Counted from the stretch's first letter, positions 22,217 through 36,137 are shown. The stretch: DNA of 64,000 bases from Gautieria morchelliformis (GCA_015179125.1 WHVA01000052.1:1-64000), one strand, 5' to 3'. Numbers and translations: made by a program. Notes: generated from the letters alone by a model not told the origin.

Positions 22217-24383
22217 CCCAGCCCATGATGGAGGCCATAGCCTACACCACCAGCACCTTGTTGTAAACTGGTATATATTACTTCATCTCTTTGCTATGTC
22301 AGTGTCGCCTGTAATTTGAACTGGCATTTTCCCAGGCCTATCTGCATTGGGATACTACTCCTATCTAGTTCCCACTCTGTGGTCCCCTGACCGAGCACTC
22401 GCATATCCATCATCTGTATAAGTAACTAGCTCCATAGTTACAACAAATCTAATGGTTTTAGCCCTTCACTCCCATGAGGAGTCCAGTTGACTGAGTTAAC
22501 ATAACAGTGTCCTCACGGTTGTGAAACCCGAGGCGAATCAGCAGCCCCGAACCGATGCCGTGCACGCGCACACACACCGCTTCCCCCGCTCCTCATTCCT
22601 AGCTGATACTTGACCTATTGCTTGGCTCCATCTTCCCACTCCATCCCCATATGCCCCACTAGTTCCATAGTATATACCTGTATATTTAGGTACGACACGT
22701 CCCCATGACTCGACTCCACCCTGGCCATAACCCCGGGCATCGATCCCCGTCCATTCTGCCGTTCGCTTACATGTACACATCCCCCCACGCTCCACAGTCG
22801 ATCTCAATACCTACTAGCTAGTGTTCCGAGTAGTATAAAGTAGCTACCCATGTACATTGAACAATTAGACAGTTGTCCCTGTCCATTTCCATGCTATTCC
22901 CAGTCTAAAGCCCTTTGTTGTGTTCACTGTCGCTCCAGCCTAAGTGGCACAGTCTACCGAGATATTTGTACACTACAATACGTAGTATAGTCCCACTGAG
23001 TTACTTTCCGAACGTCTATCGCGCCCGCCGGTCCACTGGAAGCATCATCGAGCTTTCCTCTAATATCCCCAGTCCAATCTATTAAAGAACTTCTATTACA
23101 GAACAAGACTCACTAGTGTTTCATCTCTCGTGTGCTGTGCATTGTGTCCTGTCTCTGCCTCTGCCTCTGTCTCTGTCTCCCTCCTTGTACCCCAACAACA
23201 CACCTCACCAAGTGTGTTACCCCCAGCACAGTGCACCAGGCATATAGGATAGGATGCATGCAAGTCCCAAGGTGTGTTGTATCAATTCTCTTCCCTAGCT
23301 TACCTCTCCATTGGTTCATGCTCATATATGCAGTTCCTTCAATTATATGTGTGTCTTGCCTATTATGTATCTCAGTTCCACACCTTCTATATTACTCTTA
23401 TATTAAGCATACGACATGTGAAAGTTTGCATCCCTTTGCCCATGTTTGACACAGCTTTCTCTGCCTCTTGAGCCATGTCACGATTTGTCTCACTCTTTCT
23501 TCTTCCCATGCCTTTTTTGCCCCAAAACATTCATATTGCAGCCATCTTTCCTTCCATGCATTTACTGCTGCATGCTTGTGATGTCACCAGTTGGGGTCAA
23601 TGAGGTATTGAATGATTCTTTTTCTGTCATTCTGTTGTCACCCCTTATGTCGTTATCGCATCTTACCTGTTTCTTTTTCTCATGACCATTGATGTCTGTG
23701 TTGTCGTAGGTCACAAGACTGCTGTCATGGGTCTGTTTTTTTTGGGGTCAATGAGGTATTGAATAATTCTTTTTCTGTCGTTCTGTTGTCTCACTTTGCG
23801 TTTTTATTGCATCTTAGTTGTTTCTTTTTCTTGTGAGTCTGTTTTTTTGGGGTCAATGAGGTATTGAATGATTCTTTTTCAGTTGTTCTGTTGTCTCACC
23901 TTGGGTTACAGTAACTTCTTGCCTGTTCACTTAGCAGGGTTACCGCCTGCTGGGATGCTTTTAGCTTCATGATGTCCCCCTGGATCCCTGTCAGTTCATG
24001 ATGTCAATTCCATGACCCAATAGGCCACTGCTGCCACTACCCACACTAGCCGTGTGATCAAATATTCTTCGTCACCTGCAGGTGAGTACTTTCATCAGCC
24101 CAATTGCCGATTGAAAAGTCCATGGGGGGCACAACTCAAAGACACCCCATGGCTGTCGTGGTATGAAGTTTTTCTTTTTTATTTGTGTTTCCTTGATTGC
24201 AACTGACACTCACTCCGTAAGACATTTATTGATGCCATTGTGTCTTGGATTCCAGATAGGTGCAAGCTTGCTGGAAAATTGATGACTCATCATGCAAAAG
24301 CATCTGTATACTGATCATGTGCAGGCCACCGACACTCCACACCTCAGCTTATTCCCTCCCTGGAGTGTCTTCTCCTTGCTCCA
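22217..24383. other. Gene-free stretch with simple and tandem repeats
   Basis: No supportable gene. It contains a CTCTGC/CTCTGT hexamer microsatellite (about 23151-23184) and a three-copy tandem repeat (23592-23910). Part may be the decayed upstream portion of the LINE at 24384. T-rich runs are frequent. Confidence 0.5.
23592..23910 (+). repeat. Three-copy tandem repeat
   Basis: The block GGGGTCAATGAGGTATTGAA followed by GATTCTTTTTC and GTTCTGTTGTC occurs from about 23592, 23743 and 23850, each with a TTGTTTCTTTTTCTTGTGA-like tail. Copies are diverged by a few percent and unequal in spacing (about 150 and 107 bp). Confidence 0.75.
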
Positions 24384-25757
24384 ATGCTTGATGGCGGAGG
24401 ATACCTCCCTGCTGATGTCATTCCTTTGCTGGCTTCCCAGTCCGTTACCCATTCCCACCACATCGACCATACTATAGAAAAGGCTCCCTTCGACTTGACG
24501 CCCTTCAACATAGAGTCAGATTTCCTCATTGCCCATGGTAGGTGTTGGTATGGTCATCTACCTTCTGACTGTGATAACTCAGTTTCCCTGTCTCTAGGAT
24601 GGCGTGTACCTGGCAAGGATTTGCCAATAGGGCAGGGAATGGACCAAGGATGTCCATTGTCGGCGATAGCCTACCAGTTTTATAATGGAGACCTGATAGA
24701 AAGGGTTCGCCGGAAGAATGGGGAGGACTGCATGGGATTTGTGGATGACACGATGATAGTGGCTGAAGGGAAAGACCTCCAGGAAGCTTTTGGAAAGGTA
24801 ACTGATATTATGACCAGACCCGAGGGAGCATGCAGCTGGGCCACGGTGTGGGACTGTCAGTTTGCCATAGAAAAGTTCGACTTAATGGGGCTCACCAGGC
24901 ATCAGGAGAAAGATCCAGACAGGCCGAACAAGACCAGGCCAATTTCAAGGCCATCGATAAAGATCGGACAGCACACCATAAGGCCCACAGCAACGCACAA
25001 GCTCCTGGGTGTAGTCATAGATCAGGAACTGAGGTTCAAGGAACACACTAACTATGCGCTCAGGAAGGGAGAAGCGTACATCGAGCAGTACAGGAGGCTC
25101 ACGAAACCGATGAAGGGTATCACAGCTAAGCATATGAGAAATTATTATCTAACAGTGGCAGTGCCTAGGGTATTATACGTGGCTGATGTTTTTCTTATCC
25201 CAGATACTGGAAAGGGCAAGGGAACCAAAGGACATATAAACACGCTGGCGCGAGTACAGAGGCAAGCAGCGCTGGATATAACAGGGGCTCTCAGAACTAC
25301 AGCGACCGACACCTTAGACGCACATGCCAACCTGCTCCCTTTCCTGCTGTTGGTCTCCAAGTTGGTACACAGGGCCGCAGTACGGCTCGCATGCCTGCCG
25401 TGCACCCACCCGTTAGCAGCCAGAGTCAAAAGGGTAGCCAAAAGATACATAAAAAGGCACCACTCACCGCTCCATGAAATACTGCATGCTTAAGGTCTTC
25501 AGCCAGACAGAATGGAAAAGATTGAGACAGTGGTACACGGGCCCAAATGGGCCCTGGTATTTCGCACAAGAATTCTGCACAGCAAGGAGAGGGCAGTGGA
25601 GGAAATATCAGCAGAAGAAGCAGGTGTCATGGTATATTCAGATGGCTCATGCATAGAGGGTGGAGTAGGGGCCACAGACGTGCTCTACAGAGACGGCGTG
25701 GAACAGCGATCAGCAAGACTATATATGGGGACAGAGCAGGAACACATGGTGTTTGAA
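24384..25757 (+). mobile_element. Non-LTR retrotransposon (LINE), 5'-truncated, RT plus RNase H
   Basis: A frame of 369 codons (24384-25493) carries the reverse transcriptase core from about 24600 on: GQGMDQGCPLS, the active-site FVDDTMI, and the thumb motif HKLLGVVID followed by a helical region. About 20 bp on, another frame (25512-25763) carries the beginning of an RNase H domain (VYSDGS). The endonuclease and the N-terminal RT part are absent or unrecognisable, so the copy is 5'-truncated, as is usual for LINEs. The 3' end is lost because an LTR retrotransposon is inserted at 25758, inside RNase H. The combination of RT and RNase H fits fungal Tad1-like or related LINEs, but the clade is uncertain. 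Confidence 0.75.
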
Positions 25758-26230
25758 TGTTAAGACCTGTTCCCGAGTCCGGACCCGAGGCCTCAGCCTC
25801 TGATCTCACTCAGGAACCTTCGGCTTAACTCGGGTTCCCTATCGGTTCATCATTCACCCTGATCCCCTTTCCTAGATAGTCCTGTTCCATTTCTGATGAT
25901 CGTCCGTCGACCCTGCTTCCTGCTCGATATGGGCATTGATGCCCTCTTTCTGTTCCTTGCAATTAGTATATAAACCCCCCGTCATGTACGTTAATTCCTT
26001 AGTTCTGATATCGACTTATATTCCTCATATCCTTCCGCTTCTCTGTCTGACCTTGTTCCAAACCTCGGCTTCCAGCCGAATCCGTTCCCGAATCTGTTTC
26101 CTGAAATTAGGGTGGAACACTGTAGTGGGTGCAACCTACAAAGTTGAAGCCATGCCCTCTGTTCCCGAACTTTGGTTAACCTCGGCTCGGCCCTCGGGTT
26201 GAGTCTTAAGTACGACTTACGTTCTTAACA
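25758..26230 (+). repeat. LTR of Gypsy-H
   Basis: 473 bp, TGTTAAGACC...CTTAACA (the ends form an inverted repeat TGTTAAG/CTTAACA). TATATAAACCCCCC core at about 25967. It interrupts the LINE RNase H frame. Confidence 0.85.
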
Positions 26231-26917
26231 GTATATCAGAACTCTCCACACACTGTTGTTCGATATGCCTATCACTAGATCTTACACCCGTGCCTGCGGT
26301 AGCCACGTCACCCCAACCATAGAGGCCTGCCGTGCACGAAGTGCTTTACACCACCCCAAAAACCCCCATTCCGTCACTGCTATGACAACCCCCTTCGTCT
26401 TCAAACTCGTCTCGACGCTGAGTTATAGGTGTCGGTCACGGACATATCAGCGAGGTTCCCGAAGATCCCCACGATGAGTCCCCCCACCTTAGCAACCCCG
26501 AAGACGGTGGTCATGGCAGCAATAACAACTCCGGGTCTGAGCACAATTCCAATCCCGATGCAGAGGCCCCGAGACTGAACCCCAACCCAAATGCAGAGGC
26601 AGACTGCGAGGAACAGGTTGGGCGCTGTATGCTCACGGCTTTGGAAAAGCTCACTGACAATGGACTCAGTGGAGGAGACCGTGCCGATTCAAAGGCGAAA
26701 CTTTGGGAACCCGACCAATTCAACTGTTCGGACCCGAAAAAACTCCGAGGTTTCCTTCTCCAGTGCATGTTGAATTTCCGTGCCAAACCCCAAGCTTTCC
26801 GAGATGGTTCTGCAAAAGTGAACTATGTCCTGTCCTTCCTCAAAGGGATGGCTCTTGATTATTTCAAGCCCTTCCTCACTGACAACCCCTTTAACGAGCC
26901 CCTCTGGGCCTCGGACT
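25758..26917 (+). mobile_element. Ty3/Gypsy family H, 5' part only (LTR and gag start)
   Basis: LTR 25758-26230, then a leader and a gag frame (PDQFNCSDPKKLRGFL, VNYVLSFLKGMALDYF at about 26720-26860) typical of Gypsy capsids. It is cut at 26918 by the LTR-F of the next element. Broken; no second LTR is in the window. Confidence 0.75.
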
Positions 26918-27948
26918 TGTCAAGATTGGTTTTTAGGCGTTAATATTGTGTATTAGTGAACACAGCGAATTCCCGAATAACTTGTGCGAATAAGTATGCT
27001 GTTCGGCGAATAGGTGAACCAATGAATGTTCACAAGGTAAGAGGGTTGCCCGAACGGGGCTCACCCTATCTACAGTCGTAGCGAAATAGCCCATGGTACT
27101 TGACGATGTAACATGCAAGGTCTCATGGAAGGGCTGTCTAAGTCTTGACAATCCCTTTGCCAGCAAAGGTGCTCCTTCAGAGCCCTTCGCCAACAGCACA
27201 GAGAATAGTTCGAAGGCTGAGGTAACGAAGATGAAGTATGAGAACTCACCAGTGATGCCTAAGTCCTCTGCTGGTCGAAGATAGAAATCTTCAAGAGAAG
27301 GCTCAAGGCGATGATCACAGCGAGGTCAAGTTTGCACAAGATGGACGACATATGATAATTGAACTGGAGAATATACACGTGAATGTAAACTACTTATATC
27401 GAATGCTCGCAAGGTATTTAGCGAATAGGAAAGAGGCCGTCGTGAGTCAGGGTCGGATAGGGGTGTGCAGTCATGATACCAAGTAGATGGGATAAACATA
27501 CAGTAGAGTGAGGGAAGAATGCGAACATGAAACGACGGAGAATAAAGGTGGCGAAGACACTTATGGACAAAACCATGTCTTGGGACACGCATACATGCTA
27601 CCCTGCATGGACTCTTCTTTTACTGGGTTGATCCCGCACGACCTATGGAAGGGACGTCCTGCGAACACACTTTGGCCATACGAACACCCAATGGGGTTGG
27701 ATTAAGAAGATGATGGGGTTAATGATGAACCATCATGCCGGGTGAATGGTATCGATCGTATTTGATGGCGTGCCTGCTGGCAAAATGCGCGAGCAGGGAA
27801 TAGTGGTTCGGAGAATGGGGCGAACAGCGGGTAGAGTGGACGTAGAGGGGGAGTGGTCGGTGGTGCGGCGAACTCTGGCGAAGATGCTAGGGAGTGACGA
27901 GGGGGAACATAGAGGCAGTGGGCTAAGAGAAATAGACAGGTCATGACA
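26918..27948 (-). repeat. 3' LTR of Gypsy-F (reference copy of LTR-F)
   Basis: 1031 bp. Adjacent to the purine tract on its minus-strand upstream side, which fixes the orientation of all LTR-F copies in the window. It is inserted in Gypsy-H gag. Confidence 0.85.
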
Positions 27949-30178
27949 GTACCCCCCTCCTAGCTTCAGAGTCCAACGACGCTGCGTCCTATGGTGGGGC
28001 GGAACCGTTAAAGATGTAATGGGTCCCCCGATGGGATCTCTGAAGCCTGGGCCCTGCGTAGCTGCTTGGCCCATGCACGACTTCTTCTTTTGTTTAAAAA
28101 TGCGGCGCGGAACGGGGTTATGGCACCCAACTAGGCACCCCAGCCAAGCATACTGCCCCTATGACGACACCTGGGTACTCAGTTCTCCTCGATCGATCGC
28201 AGGTCATGTCGAGGGTTAGGCCGGAGCTTCGGGGAGAGTCGCGAGGGGATGTGAGCAGTGGTTGGTCGATGTGGCAGGAGTTCAAGTGAGTACCGGCCTT
28301 TTTTCTTTATTAGCTTTCGTTCGCTCAATGATGAGGTCTAGGAGGAGCTTTGGAAAATGCAGCAGGCTGAGGAGGTGGTCGACCAAACGTTCGAAAGACC
28401 GTCCGAAGTAGATGAGCTGGCGAAGGAGATCCAGAAAGCGAGGGTGTGGTTGGAAAGTTCGGCATAGACGTTGGAACCGGTACCTGCAGAAGCGGATATC
28501 GATTCGACTCCGGCTCCGATCTTTACGCTGACGTCGAAGGGGTGCGAAGGAAGGGAGGTGACTAGGAAGGACCCGAAGGTATAGTTTTCTCATGTATTCT
28601 TGTGATGACTGTGCTAACTCGGTGATGCATTCGGCGAAGTCCCCTACTCCAATTCGCAGTCGGCCGGGGGTATGCCTGGGTCGGCGAAAGCTGCAGAGCC
28701 TGTCACAGTGAGGCGACTGTGAATCTGCCTCGCTCCTGATGGGGAAGGTAAGAGGGCATGGATAGCAAGGGGTATGGTCAGGACGATGGCCAAGCATGAT
28801 GCACAACCCTCGAGTACCCTTACTAGCCATCGAGGGGGGGGCGAAGAGGTTGATAGGGAGCTTGGAGCGTCTGAAGAGGCGTCGGTTGCAGGCGTAGAAT
28901 GAGTCGAAGGGAGTTGGGCGAGGATTGAGAGGAGATTAATTAAGGGAGTTGAATCTATAGGTAGAATTGTGAACAGAGTGTCATTTTCTTGGGGTTTGGT
29001 AAACATCTAAGCCTTGGGTTTCTGTGGGTACTTCGCATGAAATTCGGCGGGTCTGCGAGCAGAATTAGTAACATTTGAGAGGGTTCCCAAGACGTAGCGT
29101 CGGGAGTGTGTTCGTATCCCTTCCACTCCACTAGGTATTCCAATCACTTCCGGCGAATGCGACTATCAAGGATCTTCGTGATCTCTTACTCGTCAGCGGA
29201 GTCAATTTCGATAGGAGGTGGGGGGTCTGCATATCGACCTGGGATGGTAGATGTCGTGGCGGGTTCGAGAAGGGATACATGAAACACAGGGTGGATCTGG
29301 CAAAGGTCCAGTGGTAAGCCTAAGTGAAACGCATGAGAAGATATTTTAGCCGTGATAGGATATGGGCCAAGTCTTTGGTGGTCGAGTTTCTTTGAAGGTC
29401 GTTTTGTGCGAATATTTCGCAAGTCGAGCCATACTCTGTTGCCGACCTGAAACTCAGGGATCAGAATGCAGCGACTGGTTGTGGCCGAAGTGTACTGGAT
29501 AATTGATTTCTTGATTTGATATCGAAGGTATTGGTGAAGGTCCTTGAGGTCTGCCAACTGGCGATAAGTGTCCTCGGAAGCAACCGAAGTGAGCTATACT
29601 TCGAGCTTTGGATGGAAACCCTTGTTGGCGAAGAAGGGTGTGACCTGGGTCACCGAATGGGCTGTGTTGTTGTAGGAGAATTCGGCGAGAGGCAAAAGGT
29701 GGACCCAATCGTCCTGCTGGTAGTTGATATAGACTTGGAGATACTGCTCAAGGATCTGGCTTACTCGTTCGGTCTGGCCATCGGTTTGGGGGTGGTAGGC
29801 TGTAGAAAGATTACCCCTGATGCCGAGGATTTCGCAGAGAGAGGTCCAGAATCGAGATGTGAAGTGCTTCCCTCGATCAGAGATGATGTCGCTGGGGCTA
29901 CCGTGTTTAGCGAATATGTGGCGAAGGAAGAGCATGGCGACATCCCCTGAATCGATGTCTGAGAATGTCGGAATGAACAGGGCCATCTTTGTTAGCCTTT
30001 TGACAATGACAAGGATCATATCGTGTCCATCTGACAGTGGGAGTCCCTCGATGAAGTCCATGGAGATCGAATCCAAAGGTCGTTGGCTGATGGGCAGGAA
30101 GCGAAGAGGACCAAAGGGTGTGTGATGAATGGATTTAGCGTGGCGATACTTGGAACAGGAGCCAATATAGTTGGTGAC
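26918..30178 (-). mobile_element. Ty3/Gypsy family F, 3' part (integrase, chromodomain, 3' LTR)
   Basis: Minus-strand element entering from 30178, where it is cut by the left LTR of Gypsy-C. Integrase core (MDFIEGLPLS, YHPQTDGQTERV) at about 29600-30080. C-terminal integrase (GPYPITAKISSHAFHL, HPVFHVSLLEP) at about 29270-29400. Chromodomain (EYLVEWKGYEHTPDATSWEP) at about 29085-29145. A spacer to 27949 includes the purine tract (AGGAGGGGGG), then the LTR. The protease and RT portion is missing. Broken. Confidence 0.8.
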
Positions 30179-30841
30179 TGTTACGACTGTTCATTTCCGA
30201 CTTCCGACCCTCAGTTCCGCAACTCCTTCCGCCCCTCCGATAGTTCCGACATTCCGCCCATTGTACATTTCCCTTGTTCTTTCGACTCTATTACTCGGAC
30301 CCACCGGACCCGCTTCATCGTTCATCGAAACCATATATCCGGTCACCCTTGTAGTTCATTGTCAGATATGTTTTCCCGACCCCTTGTTCTTTGCCATTGT
30401 TTTACCTTACCCTGAACCCCCCTTGTAGTCCCATTGTTCCCAATAGTTAGTTCCCACACATTGTCTACTCGACTTCCGCTTCCTCCGGAATTTGCTTAGT
30501 ACAATACCATTACTTGTTGTTCTGCGCTTTGTATAAAAACCCCCTCATGTATGTCTGTTATTCTGCAATCAGATAATCACCTTCGATACTTGATTTCCTT
30601 CGCTCCATCTCCTGTTCTTAGCACAGCGAGCCTAGCAAGATCTCAGTCTCTCTCAGCCTTCCGTCTTCCGCCTTCCGCATCAGTTCCGACACAAGTTCCG
30701 ACCAGACCTTTGGCTCAGTACTTTCCGGCTTCCGACTCAGTTCCGAAATACTTAGGACGATAGTTCATCGGGGGCGCAACCTATAAGTTGAAGCCACGGT
30801 CTTTTCCAGTTCCGACTTAGTGGAAATCTCGATACGTAACA
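30179..30841 (+). repeat. Left LTR of Gypsy-C
   Basis: 663 bp, TGTTACGACTG...ATACGTAACA. TATA box at about 30532 (TATAAAAACCCCC). Many TTCCG pentamers. Confidence 0.85.
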
Positions 30842-30874
30842 GTATTATCTGATTCCCACCCGATAACTATCACT

Positions 30875-32303
30875 ATGCCTCCTCGTACCACAGCTACTTC
30901 AGCTCGAGCAGGAGCTGTCGAAGCTCTCTCTTATTTTGGCAGTCTTAGATCCGCAGCACCAAGGCACGCGGAACCCTCCAGCAGCTCTCGTGCCGATGAT
31001 GAGCTTTCCGATACTTTTCCGCAATGTTTCGAAGAAGTTCCCGACGCTAATCCCGACGAAAATCCCGACTATGACGGGAATTCGACGAGTAACAGCGGCG
31101 AACAAACAGCAGCGTCATTCCGATGCCCAGCTACACCACCACCACCTCCACCAGGACCACCTCCAGGCAGCCCTCATGGCGGCCCACCCGGCGGTCCCCC
31201 AGGCGGTCCTCCCGGCGGTGCTCCACCTCCAATTCCACCTCAGATTCCCGCCAACCCAGTTCCGCCCGCGCCAGTTCCGGATCTTGCACAAGCCATCGCC
31301 ATGCTAGCCAGGCAACTCCAGCCCCGGCCCAAGCACCACCACGCCCCAAGACAAAGGTCCGCGAACCAGATCAGTTCGACGGTTCCAACCCCAAGAAGCT
31401 CCAGCCATTTCTGGTCCAGCTTCAACTCAACTTCCGCGATCGTCCTGACGCCTTTCCCGACGACGAACGAAAGGTCAATTATGCCCTTTCCTATCTCCGA
31501 GGATGGCGCTCGACTACTTCGAACCCGCCCTCATGGATCCGTTCGCTCTCGTCGACTGGGCCGACGATTACCCCAATTTCATTTCCGAACTCCGCAGCAA
31601 CTTCGGACCATTTGATATGGAAGCCGATGCGGAAAATGAACTTGATAAGCTTCGCATGAAAGACACTCATAAGATAGCTAAATATATCATCACGTTCCAG
31701 CAGCTTGCTCCTCGCGTCCAATGGGGAGAAGCCGCACTCCGACGCCAATTTTACATGGGCTTGCCATCCCGCATCAAGGATGAAATTGCCCGCGTCGGAA
31801 AACCCGCCACCCTTACTGACCTCCGCAACCTCGCCCAATCCATCGATTCGCGCTACTGGGAAAGACACTCCGAGATTGCTCGTGAAACTTCCGACCAGAG
31901 CAAGAACGACAAGTCTTCCGACAAGAAGTCTGATAAAGACAAGAAGAAGACTAATTCCGGAACCAACAACTCCGGAAACAACAACAACAACAGTTCCGGA
32001 TCCAACTCCGGCAACCGGAATAACAACAACAACACCCCTCGCAATAACCAGGCCTCTGGTTCCAACACCAATGCCCGGAAGAGCACTCCGGACCTTTCTG
32101 ACAAACTTGGGAAGGACGGAAAACTAACCCCTGTAGAATGCCAGCGTCGCATGGACAACAACCTTTGCCTTTTCTGCGGCAAAGGCGGTCACGTCGCTCG
32201 CGACTGCACTCGCGCTTCCGCCTCCGCTGCTAAGGCCAAGGGCCGCGCAGCAAAGACGGAAGAGAAATCCGAAGCGGTTCCCGCTGCGGATTCAAAAAAA
32301 TAG
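30875..32303 (+). mobile_element. Gypsy-C gag region
   Basis: Pro/Gly-rich N-terminal part, capsid-like block (VNYALSYLRG; GPFDMEADAENELDKLRM at about 31600), Asn/Ser-rich linker, and CCHC zinc knuckle at about 32160-32210 followed by a Lys/Ala-rich tail. It is the nucleocapsid precursor of the element. Not fully open. Confidence 0.75.
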
Positions 32304-32309
32304 TCAGCA

Positions 32310-35300
32310 GTCCTCCGGCCTCCGCACGAGCTGAGGGCTGTGTTGACCCCATTCGTGCGACAAACGAGGTTAAACTCAACGCATCCGCTCTTTCGTCCTC
32401 CGACTCCCTCTCTGTTCCGCTCACTTCCGACACCATTTCCACACCCCCGTTCACAGCACTGGTCGACTCCGGTTCGACTCATTGTTTCCTCGATTCCGAC
32501 TTTGTTTTGAAACATAAACTTCCGACCCGCAACATTCCGACTATTCCGCTCCGCCTTTTCGATGGGTCTTCCAACACGGGAATTTCCCAGGTTGTGGATC
32601 TGTCTATCCGCTTCGCTACTGGGGACAACCATGAAATTACGTTTTACGTTACTCCGCTAGATGCTAGCTGTTCCGTTGTACTAGGACACAATTGGCTCAC
32701 CCGATATAATCCGTCGATTAACTGGGCATTGGGTCAAATACAGTTCCGTACCCCGGATCAACTTCCGTCTATTCCGACGTCGTCCGCAAAGATGGCCCAG
32801 GCCTCTTCTGCAACTCCGCTTGTGGATTCAGTTCTGCACTCCGCTCCCGCTTTAGCACCTCCAACCCTCGAAGCTCCTCGAATTGCGCTCGTTTCTGCCA
32901 CCGCTTTCCGCGTATTGCAACGGCAAGAGGATACGACCGTTTTCCAGCTTCACCTCTCCAATTCGGCTTCAGTCAAGGCTCGTTCCGCTTCGACTTCCGC
33001 TCCGGTCGACATGAGCTCAGTTCCGGAAGAATATCGTGACTTCCCGGACGTGTTCAATAAGGCCAAAGCCGACAAACCTGCTGAACATCGACCTTACGAC
33101 TTGAAGATAGATTTGGAAGAAGGAGCATCTCCGCCCCTTGGACCAATCTACTCTCTTTCGCAAAGTGAACTCCTACCTCTCCGTGAGTTCGTCGATGAAC
33201 ATCTCAACATGGGCTTTATCCGCCCTTCGCTGTCTCCGCACGGCGCTCCGGTCCTTTTCATCAAGAAGAAGGACGGATCTCTCCGCCTCTGTGTCGATTT
33301 CCGCGGACTCAATGCCCTCACAAAGAAGGACAAATATCCGCTTCCGCGCATTTCCGACCTCCTCGACACTCCCCGCAGGGCGAAGATCTACACCAAAATC
33401 GACCTCCGGCACGCTTATCACCTTGTCCGCATCTGGGAAGGTGACGAGTGGAAAACCACTTTCCACACCCGCTACGGTGCTTTTGAGTGGACTGTCATGC
33501 CTTTCGGTCTAACCAATGCTCCCGCCGCTTTTCAGCGATTCATGAACGATGTATTTTCCGACCTCCTCGACGTATGCATCCTAGTCTACATTGACGACAT
33601 CCTCATCTATTCCGACACACCGGAAAAACATCGGGAACATGTCCGCGAAGTACTCTGCCGTCTCCGCAAGCACCATCTCTATGCAAAAGCAGAGAAATGC
33701 GAATGGCATCGTGACACGGTCGAATACCTGGGCTACATCCTCTCTCCTACAGGTCATACCATGGCAGAGGACAAGGTCAAGGCAATTCAAGAATGGCCGG
33801 AACCCCGACGTGTTAAGGATGTGCAGTCTTTCCTTGGCTTCGCCAACTTTTACCAGCGTTTCATTTATAATTTTTCCGACATTACTGTTCCGCTCACGCG
33901 TCTCACCAGGAAGGGTGCCCCATGGAATTTCACTCCGGAATGCCATTCCGCATTTGAAGATCTCAAATTGGCCTTCACCACGGCTCCCATACTCGGTTTC
34001 TGGATTCCTGATGCCCAACTTGTACTCGAAACCGACGCTTCCGACTACGCCCTAGCTGCCATTCTTTCCATCATTTACCCCAACGACGGAGAAATTCATC
34101 CGATCGCTTTTCATTCCCGCACCTTTTCCGCCCCGGAACTCAACTACGACGTCCACGATAAGGAACTACTTGCGTTTTCGAAGCCTTCAAAATTTGGAGA
34201 CACTACCTCGAAGGTCCAACTTATCTGATCGACGTTGTAACGGATCATAAGAACCTTGAGTATTTTGCAACTACTAAGATTTTGACTCGCCGTCAAGTCC
34301 GCTGGTCTGAATACCTCTCACAGTTCAATATGGTGATCCGTTTCCGCCCCGGAAAACTCGGAGCAAAACCCGACGCGCTCCTAGACGTTGGGATGTCTAC
34401 CCAAAAGAGGGAAGTAGCGACTATGCCAGCGTTAATCCGCACAATTTCCACCCAGTATTCTCCACTGAGCAACTGGCATCGTCCCTGCGTGCCACAGCAT
34501 TGCAGTTTCCGCTACTCTGCGCCTCGATTATTATGGACACCGAGTCTCTCCATTCTGACATCCGTTCCGCACTCCGTTCCGACCCCACCTCCGCAGCCCA
34601 CCTCGATGACCCCACCAGTCCTGGATGGTCCCTCGATTCCGACGGATTTCTCCGGTACAAGTCCCGGATTTACGTTCCGGATACCAACGATCTACGACTT
34701 CGCGTACTCCAGCAAAGTCACGATCATCCGCTCTCAGGACACCAAGGCCAAAACAAAACCCTCGACATAATCCGACGTACCTATACTTGGCCTCTTCTCC
34801 GCACGATGGTCCAAGACTACTGCAAGTCATGCACCACCTGTATGCGAGCCAAGCCTCAACGTCACAAACCCTACGGCCTCCTGAAGCAACTCCCAATCCC
34901 GGAACAGCCGTGGAATTCGATATCCATGGATTTCATTGAGAAACTTCCTAAGTAATCCGGCTATGATACCATTCTAGTGATCGTTGACCGCCTCACAAAG
35001 CAGTCCATCTTTATTCCGACCTATGACACCATAACTTCCGCCCAGCTTGCACAGCTCTTTGTGCTCCACGTCTTTTCCAAGCACGGAATCCCTTCCCATG
35101 TCACTTCCGACCGTGGATCCGAATTCGTGTCCTCCTTTTTCCACACACTCGGCAAGGCTCTCGACATGAAACTCCACTTCACTTCCGGTTATCATCCCGA
35201 AGGAGACGGACAAACGGAACGTACTAATCAGACCCTTGAGCAGTATCTCCCCGTCTATTGCAACTACCAACATAGCAATTGGTCCGACCTTCCTCCGCTC

Positions 35301-36005
35301 GCGGAATTTGCCTACAACAACGCGCCTTCCGCTACCACCGGAATTTCACCCTTTTATGCCAACAAGGGCTACCACCCGAACCTCGCCATCCACCCTGAAC
35401 GCGACCTCGCCTCTGCCAGAGCCCGAGATTTCGTTGTGGAACTCGACGACCTTCACCAGCACCTCCGAGAGAACATTACCGCTGCACAAAAGAGATACCA
35501 AACTTCCGCCGATCGGAAACGACTTCCGCAACCGGCATTCGAGATTGGTGACAAAGTCTTTGTCAAAGCGGAAAACTTCCGCACCACTCGCCCCTCGAAG
35601 AAACTCTCTGAGAAATACCTCGGTCCTTATGAGATCATCGCTAAGGCCGGCAGTCGTTCTTTCACCCTCAGACTTCCTGACAATATGCGCGCAGTACATC
35701 CAGTATTCCATGTCTCCATGCTTGAACCCGCAGTTCTGAATACAATTCCGAATCGAGAACAACCTCCGCCTCCGCCAGTCGTCATTGACGGAGAACCGGA
35801 ATATGAAATCTCGGAAATTCTCAACTCCAGGCTTGACAGACGATACCGCTGCCAACTCCAGTACCTAGTCAAGTGGGCAGGCTATGAAAACACCGACGAA
35901 GAGACCTCGTGGATTTCCGCCACGGAACTAGACCATGCCTCTGACCTCGTCTCTGATTTCCACAAGTCCTATCCTGATAAGCCCGGCCCCATTTCCGCGC
36001 CCTAG
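32310..36005 (+). mobile_element. Gypsy-C pol region
   Basis: Protease, RT, RNase H, integrase and chromodomain in the standard Ty3/Gypsy order. The integrase-chromodomain part (from about 34977 to 36005) is a long open stretch. Upstream parts have a few interruptions. The coding DNA is unusually rich in TTCCG/CGGAA irrespective of frame. Confidence 0.8.
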
Positions 36006-36137
36006 TCAATTCCGACATCATTTCCGACACCCATTGCTTTCTTACAAAGTTTTCAAGTCATTGTTCAAATCCAATTACTATTCCGCTACTCTAATTCCGA
36101 CGTTCCAAGAAATCTATTCTACATGTTATTCCGACTC

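Noticed and set aside
30875-31349. Overlapping Pro/Arg-rich frames at the start of Gypsy-C gag
   Set aside because: Alternative-frame shadows of the Pro/Gly-rich gag N-terminus.
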